Shown: positions 7,301-15,142 of the stretch, piece after piece | How positions within the stretch are numbered: position 1 is the stretch's first letter | Layout of the letters: each line of letters opens with the position of its first letter | Assembly (NCBI GenBank): GCA_047619485.1 | Contig: JBLHKE010000089.1 | Coordinates: 1-15,773, forward strand | Direction: 5' to 3' | Length of the DNA stretch: 15,773 nt | Source: JBLHKE01 sp047619485 | GTDB taxonomy: Bacteria > Verrucomicrobiota > Verrucomicrobiia > Verrucomicrobiales > DEV007 | The notes under the pieces: generated by a model | Databases searched by the model: none | What the model saw: the letters and a program-made list of their open reading frames with translations, nothing else | Told to the model about the DNA's origin: nothing | Made by a program: the position numbers and the translations under genes

Positions 7301-10300
7301 ATGAGAAATTTGTACTCGCCATCGGCGTCGCTATCGAAGGTCAGCAACACCGGGTCGCCGAGGATATCCGTGCCGTTCAGAGTCACCTCCACACCCGGCA
7401 GCCTAGGTTCTCCGGCACCGAGGAAACCGTCGCCGTTAAGATCGTGGAACACGTGACCCTCGACCTCAGCCGCCTCGATAAAGCCGGCATCAGCACCGCT
7501 GTAGTCTTCGCCTGCGGCGAGCGCCACCCCGACGTTGGTTCCGGTGGTCGAAACCATCCTACCATACACCCCAGGCATGCTGCGGCTCTCCACCGTCGAT
7601 TCGTCGAACTTCACCACGTAGTCACCCGGCGGCAGGTTTTCGAAAATGTAGTCACCTGCTCCGTCCGTCTGGGTGAAGCCGACCGGTGTCTCGCCACCAT
7701 CGTATTTGCCGTTGCCGTTCGCATCTTCGTAAAGCAACACGGTGACATCCGCCACCTTGGTCTCGCCGGGGAGGTCTCGGACCAGGTTGGCATCGTCGTC
7801 GTAGTAGGCGATGCCTGCGATCGAGCCGGCCCAGTTGAAGCCGAAGTCGGCGACGGTGTAGTCTTGGCCACCGGTCAAAGCGACATCGTGCGGCTCCGTG
7901 CCGTTCACCAGCTCCATCGCCATGCCGAGATCATGCATCGTCCCCGCGGGCGAGGTGACTTGGCTTGTGGAATCGACCTGAACCAAATAGTCGCCGACCG
8001 GAAGCAAGCCGAACAGGTAGTTCCCGTTGGCGTCCGTAGTGGCACTACCCAACAATAAATCGCCAGCGCCGGTGTCGATGGAGCCATTGTTGTCATTGTC
8101 GGCGTAGAGCCAGACCGTCACCCCCGGCAGCGGTAGCTCACCCGCATCCACGACGCCGTCTTCGTCGGCGTCGATCCAGACAGTATCCCCGATCGAGCCC
8201 GGGTTGGACGGAGGAGGAGCCACACCGAAATCTGCGGTGTCATCAAAGCTGGTGTCAGTCAAAAGGGTGCGCTGAAGAGAAGTCGAAATTGTGGGCAGAT
8301 AGCCAACCGGCACGGTCGCGAGGTTCAAAGTCACCGTCCAGGGGCTGCCGCCATTGCTGTCCAGATCGAAGACTTGATAGCGCCCGCTGCCATCAGTCGT
8401 GGCGCAGAGGGTGCTCACCCCGTTGGTGACGCAGACCTCGACGCCGCCTAGGGGGACTTCACCATTGCCCGGCTCGTATATACCGTCGCGGTCGAGGTCG
8501 ATCCACACAAAGTCGCCAATCCAGCCGGATAGCGCCGTCTGTGCGCTATCGCTAGCTAGCAGGGTCGGGCCATCGCTGAAGTTCGCGGTGTTATCGACCA
8601 CATTGACTCCTGGGTCTGGGTTGATCACCGAAACTGTCATATTCAGCGGCGGGGTAACGAGAGCACCATGCGATGTCGCGGCGGCGAAGGTTCCACCGGT
8701 CCCCGTGGCACCGCCGGAAAAACGCACCTCATCCGGTAAAGTGCCGGCGGTGATATTGTAGACCCAAGTGAAGGTGGCCGAACCGCCACCCCCGCCGATA
8801 TCGGCGGGCGACCCGGCCGGCCCGGAAACGTAGCTCGCACCAGCACCGTTCGCGCCAGCGATGACGCTCAAAGGGATAGGAGCAATACCGGTCACCGCCC
8901 CGCCAGCGGAAACCGTCATGGAAACGGTGACATCCACCCCTCCACCCGCGTCGGTCACTAGCATGGAACTCACCGCGAGGTCAGTCGTCGTCGCCGTGCC
9001 TGCAGAAACTGAATAGTTCACCGTCAGGCGGGGGCGATTAGCTGCGGTGCCGTTCTCGCGGGTATCGAAGCGGTTGCTTCCTTCCACCCCCTCGTTGAGC
9101 TGCTTAAGGAGCAAACCGTTGTTCTCGGTTCCGTCGATCCAGTCCTGGACGAGATTCGTGAGATCCCAGGTATGAAACCCGGTGCCGCCCATAGCGGTCA
9201 CCGCTGCAGGCGTCAGATCATAATCACCACCGGCGGTCGTCCATGGAGAGCCCGTCGCGCGATTGTTCCAGGTCGATTCGTTCTCCAACCAACTCGCAAG
9301 CAAGCGATGCACCGCGACACTGCCCACCGTGCCGTCACCCTCTGCCTTGTTCAGCCGCATCGAGGCTGAAGTGATGATCGCATTTGCTGGAATTGACGAC
9401 AGGTCAAACCGGATGATCGGGTGATCGATATCATTCAGTCCCGCTGTCCACATCTCAGCGCCTCCGCCGTAGTTGCTGGTCGCGCTTTGCGACCATATTT
9501 CGTTGTCGGCAACGGAAGTGAGCGCAATTGAGTCGGAACTGGCGGCAACCCCCGGATCGCTCCCCGGCACCGCTGCGGTATTGCTTCCGAGATCCCAAGT
9601 CACCGTCGTCCCTCCCGTGGCCGTGACCTGAGCGCTGTTCGAAGTCGCTGAGATAAAGTTGTAAGACCCATTTCCAGCCGCGCCGCCAAAGGTGAACTCC
9701 TGCTCCGTTCCCGCCGTGAGATTCACCTGATAGATCCAGGTGAAATCGACTGGAGTTCCGGTGCCCGGAACGGTCTGCGAGGCTGGGAGCGGTCCAGTGA
9801 GAAGTGTCGCTGAGGCATTGATACCGGCTAGAGTCGGAGCGGTCGGAGTCACGCCGGTCAGCTCGGTGTCGCTGCTCAGAGACATTATTACCGTCACAGT
9901 GCCGCCACTCACCACCGTCATCGGCGAGACACCGATACTACAAGTCGTCGCCGGGCTGGCCGCGCCGCCGTTGTAGGCGATCTCCAATACCGGCTGGCCC
10001 GAGGCGGCCTCGCTGGTCGCGAACTGCTTGACCGCTCCCCCGACATCCTCGTCTCCCAGAATGAGCCCCTCGTTTTCGGTTGTGCCCTGATACCAGCCCG
10101 AAACCAAACTCGTCAGCCCAGCGCTCGTCCAACTGTACTGCCCGTTGCCGCCCACTGTCAGTGTCGCCACGTCCGCCCCATTGAAGTCACCGCCATCAGA
10201 CGACCACGGCGTGTTCCAGGCCACCGACCCCTCCGCCCAGTCGGTCGTCAGTTGGTAGACCCCGATCGTCCGGTTCCCTGATTCGCTGCCCACCTCCTCT

Positions 10301-13300
10301 AGCTTGAGCGTCGCTCCGGTGACCGTCACACCGGCAGGGATCCCGGACAGGTCGAATTTCGCCACCGCCCGCCCGTTGCCCAGATCGCCGCCACCGGAAT
10401 CCACCAGCATCGCGGTAGCCGAGCCGTAGTTCGTGCCTTGGTTATCGCCGTCCAACCACGCGTCGTCCACCGCCTGCGCGTCCACCGTCCCGCTCCCGGG
10501 GCTCCCGGGGTCGACACCGTTCATGCCGGGGGCGGATGTGAATGAACCCGCACTGCTACCCTGCCCTGCGCTGACGAAATTCGTCCCGTTCGGCACGGTA
10601 TCCGTCACCTTCGCGTCCGTCAGAGGATCGGGTCCCGGCCATGATGGGAACATCGAATACAGCAGCTGCTCGCCGGGCGTGGCGAAAGATTTGTCGACCA
10701 CTTTGCTCAGGACATCGACGAATGGGAAATCGGCCGTCAACACGTCGGCGGCCGTCAACACGACGATATACGAATCCGTGCTGATGGATGTGCCTTGCGG
10801 CAATTGCGGGTCGCTCGTATCAACCTCCACGAGGTAGCTGTCTGGGGCAAGGCCATCGAAAAGGTACTGGCCGCCAGCGTCCGTGGAGGCGGTCGCTATG
10901 CTCGAACCGTCGGCCATTCCGTCGCCATTGCTGTCGCGATACAAGGTGACGCCGACATTCGGAAGTAGGCTATCGGTTCCTATATCGTATGTGCCGTTTC
11001 CATTGGCATCGAAAAACACGGTGTCGCCGATATTGAGAGGAATGTTGGGTTTGTATCCGAAGTCGGCGCTATTGTCGGTTCCGCTCAAGTTCGATACCTG
11101 CCGGAGGGCGGGCGTCGTGGCCGAGAGAGTGTCCGGCGAGAAATGGGCGGCGAGGTCAGGATCCGTCTCGTCCACATCCACTAGGTAGTCCAAGCCCTCA
11201 GCCAGATCAATGAAAGCGTAAATCCCCCCGGCGCCGGTGACTGTGGTCGCTAGCAAGAAATCGCCGCCATCAACGACTCCATTGCCATTGCCGTCTTCGT
11301 ATAGGTTGACGGAAATCCCGCCGATGCCGCTGTCCTCCCCGTTGAAAATCCCATCGCCGTTCAGATCCTCGAACACCAGATCGCCAACCGTCCCGCTGCC
11401 ACCCGGCAGGTAGCCGAAATCCTGATCGAAGTTCTCCTCGTCAAAGGCCAGCGTGACGGTCGACTCGTTCGCCGTCCCGATGCCATCGGCGTCGAAGGTC
11501 TGCGTGTAGCCCCCCGGTGACACGACCCGGATCACGTAGGTCGCATCGCTCAGGCCGGCAAAGAAATAGTTTCCATTCCCATCGGTGGTGGTGGTGTCGA
11601 GTAAAGAGCTACCATCCGCGGCGTAGAGCCGCACGCTCACATTCGGCAGACCCTCATCCTCCGCGTCCATCGCCCCGTCACCATCCCAATCGCGGAACAG
11701 CGTGTCGCCGATCTTCGCCCCGCCCACCGTCACCGGCGCCAGCGAACCTGAGGACAAGATGTTGCCGCCGTGCTCGTAGGCGAACGAGTTGCCGTAGACG
11801 CCGGCCGCCTGACTCGGGCTCACCAGAACATCGAAGCGCAGCAGCAGGCTACCGTCGGCCACGATCCCCTGCCCTATTTCGAATACCGGCTTTGTCGGAT
11901 CCGAGGCGTCGACCGAAAGGTCGCCCCCGGGCAGCGCGCCGCCATTGATCTCTGTCGCGATCATCGAAACGTAGGTGAACCCGGCGGGGAGGTTCTCGGT
12001 GATGGTGATCGGCTCCGCGCTGCGACCCGAGCCGACGTTGTTCAAGACCAGATCGTAGGTCACGGTGGCGCCCGGCGGCACGGTGTTCGGAATCACCGTC
12101 TTGTCCGGCTGCAGCAGAGGGAACGAACCGATCCTGACACTCTCCTCAGCGCGAGCGAAGGCCTCCCTCGAGGAGAGCGCTGCGGTATTGAAAACTTCAC
12201 CACTCCCGGTGGCGCGCACGTAGACGGTGATGGTGCGGAAGATTGGATGGTTCAGCGGGTCGGCGGGATCCATCTTATCGATGTTCCAAACCAGCGGCTC
12301 AGTGCTGTCGGGCGCCGGCACGGCACTGACGAACTGCAGACCGGCGGGCAGGGCGTCGGTCACCTTGACGTTAGTCAGCGCCCCGAGCCCGAGGTTAATG
12401 GCGTCGATCTGGTAAGAAAATACCTCGCCGCTGGCGACGATCGGCTTCGACGCCACCTTCTGGATCAGCGCACAGGAATTGATACTGCGCACCGTTGGAT
12501 CGTAGTAGCGCCACAGATGGTCCTTACCGCCGTTCTCACCGCCCGCGTCACCACCGATCGCATCGGTGTTCACCCGGAAGCAGCCGTCGACATCGAAGGG
12601 CGAGTTGGGCTCGCCCGGGGCAGCCAGAATCTTCAGCTCGACGCGGCCGTATTCGAAGCGCCCGAGCTCCAACCCGCCATAGGAGAAGCGCAGCGCGTTC
12701 GGGCTGCTGCCATCGGTCCAATCCAAAGTCGGCGGCAGCGGGTTCGCCCCGCTCAAAACATGCCCGAAGGTGCTCGCGTCGACACCGACATAGCCCAACT
12801 TTGACGAAACCAAACCCGGCGTATCCAGAGCCGCCTGGCTACCGGCGTAGCGGATCCGCTGCCATGGCCCGACCTCGATGGCGGTGTGGAAGTTGTTGCC
12901 GTTCGATTTCCAAGTCTCCCAATCGAATCCCCACGCGTAGGCGCTTTGTGGTCCGGCCACCGCGTTCGCCAAGCCCCACGGCGCGTTGCCGCGGCCATCC
13001 GGGTCGATCAGTGGCGACGCCGGATTCTTCAAACCAAAGGCAATCAGCTGCCCAGCGTCCCACTTGTTCACCGGCACGATGGTTTCACCGCTGTTGTTGG
13101 TCAGCGAGTTGTCGTTCGTCCCAGTGTTGCCATCATACCCGCCGGCGCCCGTCCAACTCTGCCACGCCGTGTCCGGATCCATCGAATAGAAAATTCCCGT
13201 ATCCCCATACACCCCAGCGATGGTTCCGTTAGGTTTCCCTGAGCCGCTCACCGATTCCGCCGTCACCCCGAGCACGTTCGGTCCCAACATGAGTCCCGCC

Positions 13301-13791
13301 AAGGTCGGCGTGTTGGTCGCGCCCACAGGGCCGGAGCCGATCGGCGCGATCGACGGCCCCTTGAGCGACGCCGTATTGAATCCGCCAGCACCGTCCGGCT
13401 GGACGTAAGCCGCGCCCACCACCTGCGTGCCCTCTGGGATATAGAAAGTCAGGTATCCACCGAAACCGGTGTCCGTCCCCGGGCCGGGCGTCGATTTCAA
13501 AATCACCCCGACCACGTCATTCTTCTGGATCAGCGGCACGTCGTTCCCAGGATCAGCATCGGCGTTGTTGGCATCGTGCCTCGCCCGCATCACCGAGAGA
13601 GTAGCTGTGTCAAAGGCGATGTAGGTATCACGCTGGTCGAGGTTGTGCGCATGGACAGAATCCAACCCCCAGACCCCAAAAAGGATCATCGCCGTACAGA
13701 GCGAAACCCGCCGACAGGCAGCTGCCCCCCAAGACCTGAGTCTAGCAGCTCTCCCCAATCCCCAATTCAGCTTTGTGGCTAATTCTAACAT
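4336..13791 (-). CDS. Giant secreted multidomain protein with SdrD_B-like repeats
   Basis: A 3151-residue predicted exported protein, probably a cell-surface or matrix adhesin/scaffold. Visible parts, by approximate residue: signal peptide 1-48 (long basic N-region, ends VHA before H49); an unassigned N-terminal domain 50-440; two DUF11-like domains 445-690 (A-L-P-A-G-L and N-L-P-A-G-F-T motifs); three SdrD_B-like domains 693-1025; a DUF11-like stretch 1028-1090; a DNRLRE-like plus Ig-like pair 1107-1400; a second such pair 1420-1718; eight more SdrD_B-like domains 1756-2665. Each SdrD_B-like unit has 'G.(I/V)(W/F).D.(D/N)GDG...GE.G(L/I).GV.V.L' and 'G.Y.F..L..G.Y.V.V', with acidic DxNGDG-type loops likely to bind calcium. 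Then come a 'DNPDGDIYDNALEYAL' module (about 2670-2790) and a C-terminal region (about 2810-3151) resembling, from memory, the TIGR02597 family. No LPXTG, PEP-CTERM or type 9 sorting signal is seen at the C-terminus (WPLPWSADSP). The ATG at 13791 is the first in frame; AGGGA directly abuts it, so a downstream TTG start is possible. It is the first gene of a likely two-gene operon. Confidence 0.9.
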   Translation of the reverse strand: MLELATKLNWGLGRAARLRSWGAAACRRVSLCTAMILFGVWGLDSVHAHNLDQRDTYIAFDTATLSVMRARHDANNADADPGNDVPLIQKNDVVGVILKSTPGPGTDTGFGGYLTFYIPEGTQVVGAAYVQPDGAGGFNTASLKGPSIAPIGSGPVGATNTPTLAGLMLGPNVLGVTAESVSGSGKPNGTIAGVYGDTGIFYSMDPDTAWQSWTGAGGYDGNTGTNDNSLTNNSGETIVPVNKWDAGQLIAFGLKNPASPLIDPDGRGNAPWGLANAVAGPQSAYAWGFDWETWKSNGNNFHTAIEVGPWQRIRYAGSQAALDTPGLVSSKLGYVGVDASTFGHVLSGANPLPPTLDWTDGSSPNALRFSYGGLELGRFEYGRVELKILAAPGEPNSPFDVDGCFRVNTDAIGGDAGGENGGKDHLWRYYDPTVRSINSCALIQKVASKPIVASGEVFSYQIDAINLGLGALTNVKVTDALPAGLQFVSAVPAPDSTEPLVWNIDKMDPADPLNHPIFRTITVYVRATGSGEVFNTAALSSREAFARAEESVRIGSFPLLQPDKTVIPNTVPPGATVTYDLVLNNVGSGRSAEPITITENLPAGFTYVSMIATEINGGALPGGDLSVDASDPTKPVFEIGQGIVADGSLLLRFDVLVSPSQAAGVYGNSFAYEHGGNILSSGSLAPVTVGGAKIGDTLFRDWDGDGAMDAEDEGLPNVSVRLYAADGSSLLDTTTTDGNGNYFFAGLSDATYVIRVVSPGGYTQTFDADGIGTANESTVTLAFDEENFDQDFGYLPGGSGTVGDLVFEDLNGDGIFNGEDSGIGGISVNLYEDGNGNGVVDGGDFLLATTVTGAGGIYAFIDLAEGLDYLVDVDETDPDLAAHFSPDTLSATTPALRQVSNLSGTDNSADFGYKPNIPLNIGDTVFFDANGNGTYDIGTDSLLPNVGVTLYRDSNGDGMADGSSIATASTDAGGQYLFDGLAPDSYLVEVDTSDPQLPQGTSISTDSYIVVLTAADVLTADFPFVDVLSKVVDKSFATPGEQLLYSMFPSWPGPDPLTDAKVTDTVPNGTNFVSAGQGSSAGSFTSAPGMNGVDPGSPGSGTVDAQAVDDAWLDGDNQGTNYGSATAMLVDSGGGDLGNGRAVAKFDLSGIPAGVTVTGATLKLEEVGSESGNRTIGVYQLTTDWAEGSVAWNTPWSSDGGDFNGADVATLTVGGNGQYSWTSAGLTSLVSGWYQGTTENEGLILGDEDVGGAVKQFATSEAASGQPVLEIAYNGGAASPATTCSIGVSPMTVVSGGTVTVIMSLSSDTELTGVTPTAPTLAGINASATLLTGPLPASQTVPGTGTPVDFTWIYQVNLTAGTEQEFTFGGAAGNGSYNFISATSNSAQVTATGGTTVTWDLGSNTAAVPGSDPGVAASSDSIALTSVADNEIWSQSATSNYGGGAEMWTAGLNDIDHPIIRFDLSSIPANAIITSASMRLNKAEGDGTVGSVAVHRLLASWLENESTWNNRATGSPWTTAGGDYDLTPAAVTAMGGTGFHTWDLTNLVQDWIDGTENNGLLLKQLNEGVEGSNRFDTRENGTAANRPRLTVNYSVSAGTATTTDLAVSSMLVTDAGGGVDVTVSMTVSAGGAVTGIAPIPLSVIAGANGAGASYVSGPAGSPADIGGGGGSATFTWVYNITAGTLPDEVRFSGGATGTGGTFAAATSHGALVTPPLNMTVSVINPDPGVNVVDNTANFSDGPTLLASDSAQTALSGWIGDFVWIDLDRDGIYEPGNGEVPLGGVEVCVTNGVSTLCATTDGSGRYQVFDLDSNGGSPWTVTLNLATVPVGYLPTISTSLQRTLLTDTSFDDTADFGVAPPPSNPGSIGDTVWIDADEDGVVDAGELPLPGVTVWLYADNDNNGSIDTGAGDLLLGSATTDANGNYLFGLLPVGDYLVQVDSTSQVTSPAGTMHDLGMAMELVNGTEPHDVALTGGQDYTVADFGFNWAGSIAGIAYYDDDANLVRDLPGETKVADVTVLLYEDANGNGKYDGGETPVGFTQTDGAGDYIFENLPPGDYVVKFDESTVESRSMPGVYGRMVSTTGTNVGVALAAGEDYSGADAGFIEAAEVEGHVFHDLNGDGFLGAGEPRLPGVEVTLNGTDILGDPVLLTFDSDADGEYKFLIAPGVYTVSYDPDDGAIPVILTQLTTTSSYNVTAGAGDEIEDLDFGRDNPGTVGDTIFADADGDGSMGAGESGIGGVTVMLFASDGTTLLASRVTDADGGYLFAGLADGNYVVEVDTTTLPSGYSATPTVDPDAMADSRGTASVSLGGSDLDMDFGYGPVAANHSLSGTVFNDDSNGDGILDGGEPGLAGVRVTAGIDADGDGDVEQVFATVTAADGSYSFTGIPNGANVTLNVLTGTLPGDAFTPTGDRDSPAPNGDNEISLTNITSGATELDFGYEEVFGSIAGTVVAGDGDGLAEGGEAALASVTVTLTFAGADGVIGTSDDTQQVTSTDGSGDYSFTELAPGIYEIVETNPAGYASLADADGGNPDNIVTSLALGVALADQDFEDGLSAGITGRVVLDADVDGDIAEASGEAGIAGVTVTLWTDPDGDGDPSDGFAQATTTTAGDGSYGFANVVAGDYVVVETDPADHGSTGDRDGTGANSANEIAVALAGIDSTGNDFLDSPYKVDTFADWQTEQAGALAGQDEPDDNPDGDIYDNALEYALCLPPGSGSNLKPFCSKLFSGSGTVDAIFFRRRGGLSDVTYTLETATVLGDPTAWTDWEGASPTVDISSAGIPVVAEKVTFSDLPSTVGAVGFVRLRVEIAGDSTSPHHTQVFGWHTVTNTASCETCSFPYAPKEAFSSTPSSISGDRLTLTVVGTPLLGSGDHYIEILSGIFAGHRFDVASVAADTVVLGGASSRDTLSPVPDLSGAPFALRPHATLDSIAPPALFAANNDPSAGDRILAFDGAGWTTYWMYDLGGTQPKQWTDVADGGLSDAGGTVVDAPDAFFLHPKSGDVDLVLVGVVREWPFACPLQTGYNLVGSGYPFAQSPAGREMLRDDSVQGDTIAGKNWFDGSNDPLVADQLMFWNGDAAPGTTGYHTYFRLYLGAGLDHWTDQTDSALADSDADPLFGRSRGAFIDMMQGHDRSDASDVWVWPLPWSADSP

Positions 13792-14024
13792 TCCCTATAA
13801 ATATAAAAAAATAACCGGAAACCTCATTAAGACAACCTTAATATTTAAGATCCTTAATAATTTCTGATCAATTTATTAAAAATACTCCTCCCGAACTGGA
13901 GCCAATGTCCCTCGTAGGTTGCAATTAGTCAGTCGACACCTCGAGAGGAGCCACCCCCCCCCTTTCTCCCCATCTCCGATCCCTTCAACGGCGACCTCAA
14001 GCGCCTCACGCAAAAAGCAAATTC
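13792..14024. other. Divergent intergenic spacer, AT-rich then C-tract
   Basis: Positions 13792-13880 are strikingly AT-rich (runs of A, TTAATATTTAAG-like words) against the GC-rich giant gene, as expected for a promoter region. Further right, a run of nine C (13954-13962) lies in a C/T-rich patch. A short plus-strand reading ending S-D-P-F-N-G-D-L-K-R-L at a TAG (14026-14028) looks faintly protein-like but has no start or recognisable family. Confidence 0.5.
13808..13835 (-). promoter_or_regulatory. Possible sigma70-like promoter for the giant gene
   Basis: On the minus strand, TTGTCT (13830-13835) and TATTTT (13808-13813) are separated by 16 bases and lie just upstream of the start codon at 13791. 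This would give a very short leader. The setting is AT-rich, so chance matches are common. Confidence 0.25.
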
Positions 14025-14028
14025 CTAG

Positions 14029-14188
14029 GAGCCGGTCGGACTTACCTGATCCGGCAACAATCGTTTTAGAATTCGCCCAAATCCACCCTCCGCTTTGGCG
14101 AATATTCCAATAGACTCCTGCATCGGACAGCGGATTATGACTGAATTCTAAAACGTTTTGCTCGAAATCATCTAAGTCCGACAGACTC
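14029..14188. mobile_element. MITE-like element, unit 1 (160 bp)
   Basis: A 160-bp non-coding element flanked on both sides by CTAG (14025-14028 and 14189-14192). The terminal inverted repeats are GAGCCGGTCGGACTTA (14029-14044) and TAAGTCCGACAGACTC (14173-14188). A second, perfect 13-bp inverted pair lies inside: CGTTTTAGAATTC (14062-14074) with GAATTCTAAAACG (14143-14155). Between them is a further imperfect pair, ATTCGCC(C)AAA / TTTGGCGAAT. The unit can thus fold into one long imperfect hairpin. Size, termini and likely 4-bp target duplication fit a miniature inverted-repeat transposable element moved by a transposase elsewhere. The mobilising family is not identified; CTAG targets occur among some IS5-like and related elements. 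The left end carries one mismatch against unit 2 (GCCGG versus GCCTG). Confidence 0.8.
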
Positions 14189-14192
14189 CTAG

Positions 14193-14352
14193 GAGCCTGT
14201 CGGACTTACCTGATCCGGCAACAATCGTTTTAGAATTCGCCCAAATCAACCCTCCGCTTTGGCGAATATTCCAATAGACTCCTGCATCGGACGGCGGATT
14301 ATGACTGAATTCTAAAACGTTTTGCTCGAAATCATCTAAGTCCGACAGACTC
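14193..14352. mobile_element. MITE-like element, unit 2 (160 bp)
   Basis: Same length as unit 1, and I count three substitutions over 160 bp between them. The termini are GAGCCTGTCGGACTTA and TAAGTCCGACAGACTC. CTAG precedes it (14189-14192, shared with unit 1) and follows it (14353-14356). The internal 13-bp inverted pair is at 14226-14238 and 14307-14319. It ends about 70 bp before the small thioredoxin-like gene, so its right end may influence that gene's expression. Confidence 0.8.
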
Positions 14353-14425
14353 CTAGCAATATAGGGACGATTCCAAATCAATAAGAAACCAAGGGGTTGA
14401 GTAGAAAGAGAGCGAGTAAGGGAAA

Positions 14426-14896
14426 ATGAATCGATTACTATTTGGGAGCTGCCTCTTGAGCGTTTTTCTTTGTTGCTGCGATGGTAATTCGTCTCGATCG
14501 GATGCGGAGGAAAATGGATCTCTGAAAACGTCGACCAAGATAGGGGACCTTCCTGAGTCTTGGGTCCTACTTGAGTCGTCGTTGAGTGATTATGTGAAAT
14601 CGAATCCAGGCCGCCCGATCATCGTTTCCTTTGGCGCGCTTTGGTCAGACCGCTCGCAGTTTTCGTGGAGAATTCTTTGCGACCACGAGGTGAGCAGTTT
14701 GCTTAGCGAAGCGAATTTTCTGTGCCTGGCTGGGGATATCACGAATCACGATGAATTGACGGAGAAAGAGATGAGGGGCCTCGGGGTATCCGCGTTGCCG
14801 GTGACTACAATCTTCAATCCTAAGACTGGTGAATGGCGAACGGTGACGGAGTTGTTCTCTGCGAGAGATGTGAGTGAATGGATGAGGGAAATGTAG
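14426..14896 (+). CDS. Exported thioredoxin-fold (DsbD-gamma-like) protein lacking CxxC
   Basis: A 156-residue exported protein. Residues 1-18 are hydrophobic and end in three cysteines (VFLCCC). This suggests a lipoprotein, though the lipobox is not canonical because the residue before the cysteine is Leu or Cys. Residues about 44-154 read as a thioredoxin fold closest to the C-terminal domain of DsbD: RPIIVSFGALW (63-73), GDITNHDELTEKE (103-115) in place of the family's 'ADVT.ND', and GVSALPVTTIFNP (120-132) with the expected cis-proline P125. The active-site CxxC that should follow W73 is S74-D75-R76-S77, so ordinary disulfide exchange is not expected. It may be a chaperone-like or binding relative. 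A purine-rich AGGGAAA immediately precedes the ATG. It stands alone downstream of the tandem MITEs and is divergent from the giant gene. Confidence 0.8.
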   Translation: MNRLLFGSCLLSVFLCCCDGNSSRSDAEENGSLKTSTKIGDLPESWVLLESSLSDYVKSNPGRPIIVSFGALWSDRSQFSWRILCDHEVSSLLSEANFLCLAGDITNHDELTEKEMRGLGVSALPVTTIFNPKTGEWRTVTELFSARDVSEWMREM

Positions 14897-15022
14897 GCGA
14901 GAGCCCTCGAGTTTTCGCAGAGATGAGCACGAAGCCTGGTTCAAGGAAAGATGCCATTCATGCCTGCGGAGTTTTGTTTTACGGGTGATTCCTTGAGTAA
15001 GTAATCCTAACAACGAAGCTGT

Positions 15023-15142
15023 TTATTTGAGATAAGACTCGGCGGCGAAGAGCTTGAGCTTGGGAGTGAGAAAAGCGGAGATCTCGGCGGGTTCTTCGAG
15101 AGGTAGGCCCCGTAGTGTCCAGAAACTCGAATCGTCGGTATT
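15023..15142 (-). pseudogene. Orphan C-terminal coding fragment next to transposase
   Basis: Downstream of the transposase stop (TGA at 15143-15145), the same minus-strand frame stays open for 39 codons to TAA at 15023-15025. It reads protein-like sequence including GLPLEEPAEISAFLTPKLKL and FAAESYLK. There is no start codon of its own. The sequence GGACACTACGG near 15112-15122 may be the insertion-sequence end. If so, only the part below about 15112 (minus strand) belongs to an interrupted host gene, of which this would be the 3' end. I do not recognise the family. The frame match to the transposase may be chance. Confidence 0.35.

Noticed and set aside
11770..12804. Long plus-strand ORF (344 codons) antisense to the giant gene
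   Set aside because: It is opposite a clearly coding frame in GC-rich DNA, has an Arg/Gly/Val-rich composition and shows no motif. The same holds for the plus-strand ORFs at 5317-6222, 4399-5190 and 7444-8058.
13954..13962. Run of nine C as a phase-variation tract
   Set aside because: It lies in an intergenic stretch and not at a gene start or in a promoter I can support; a contingency role is only speculation.
13921..14028. Plus-strand reading ending SDPFNGDLKRLTQKANS then TAG as a gene tail
   Set aside because: It has no start codon, no recognised family and only a short open stretch; the TAG is the CTAG of the MITE flank. There is too little to call a pseudogene.
14029..14352. CRISPR array from the repeated units
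   Set aside because: There are only two units, each 160 bp, with no short repeat/variable spacer alternation. The inverted termini and CTAG flanks indicate MITEs instead.
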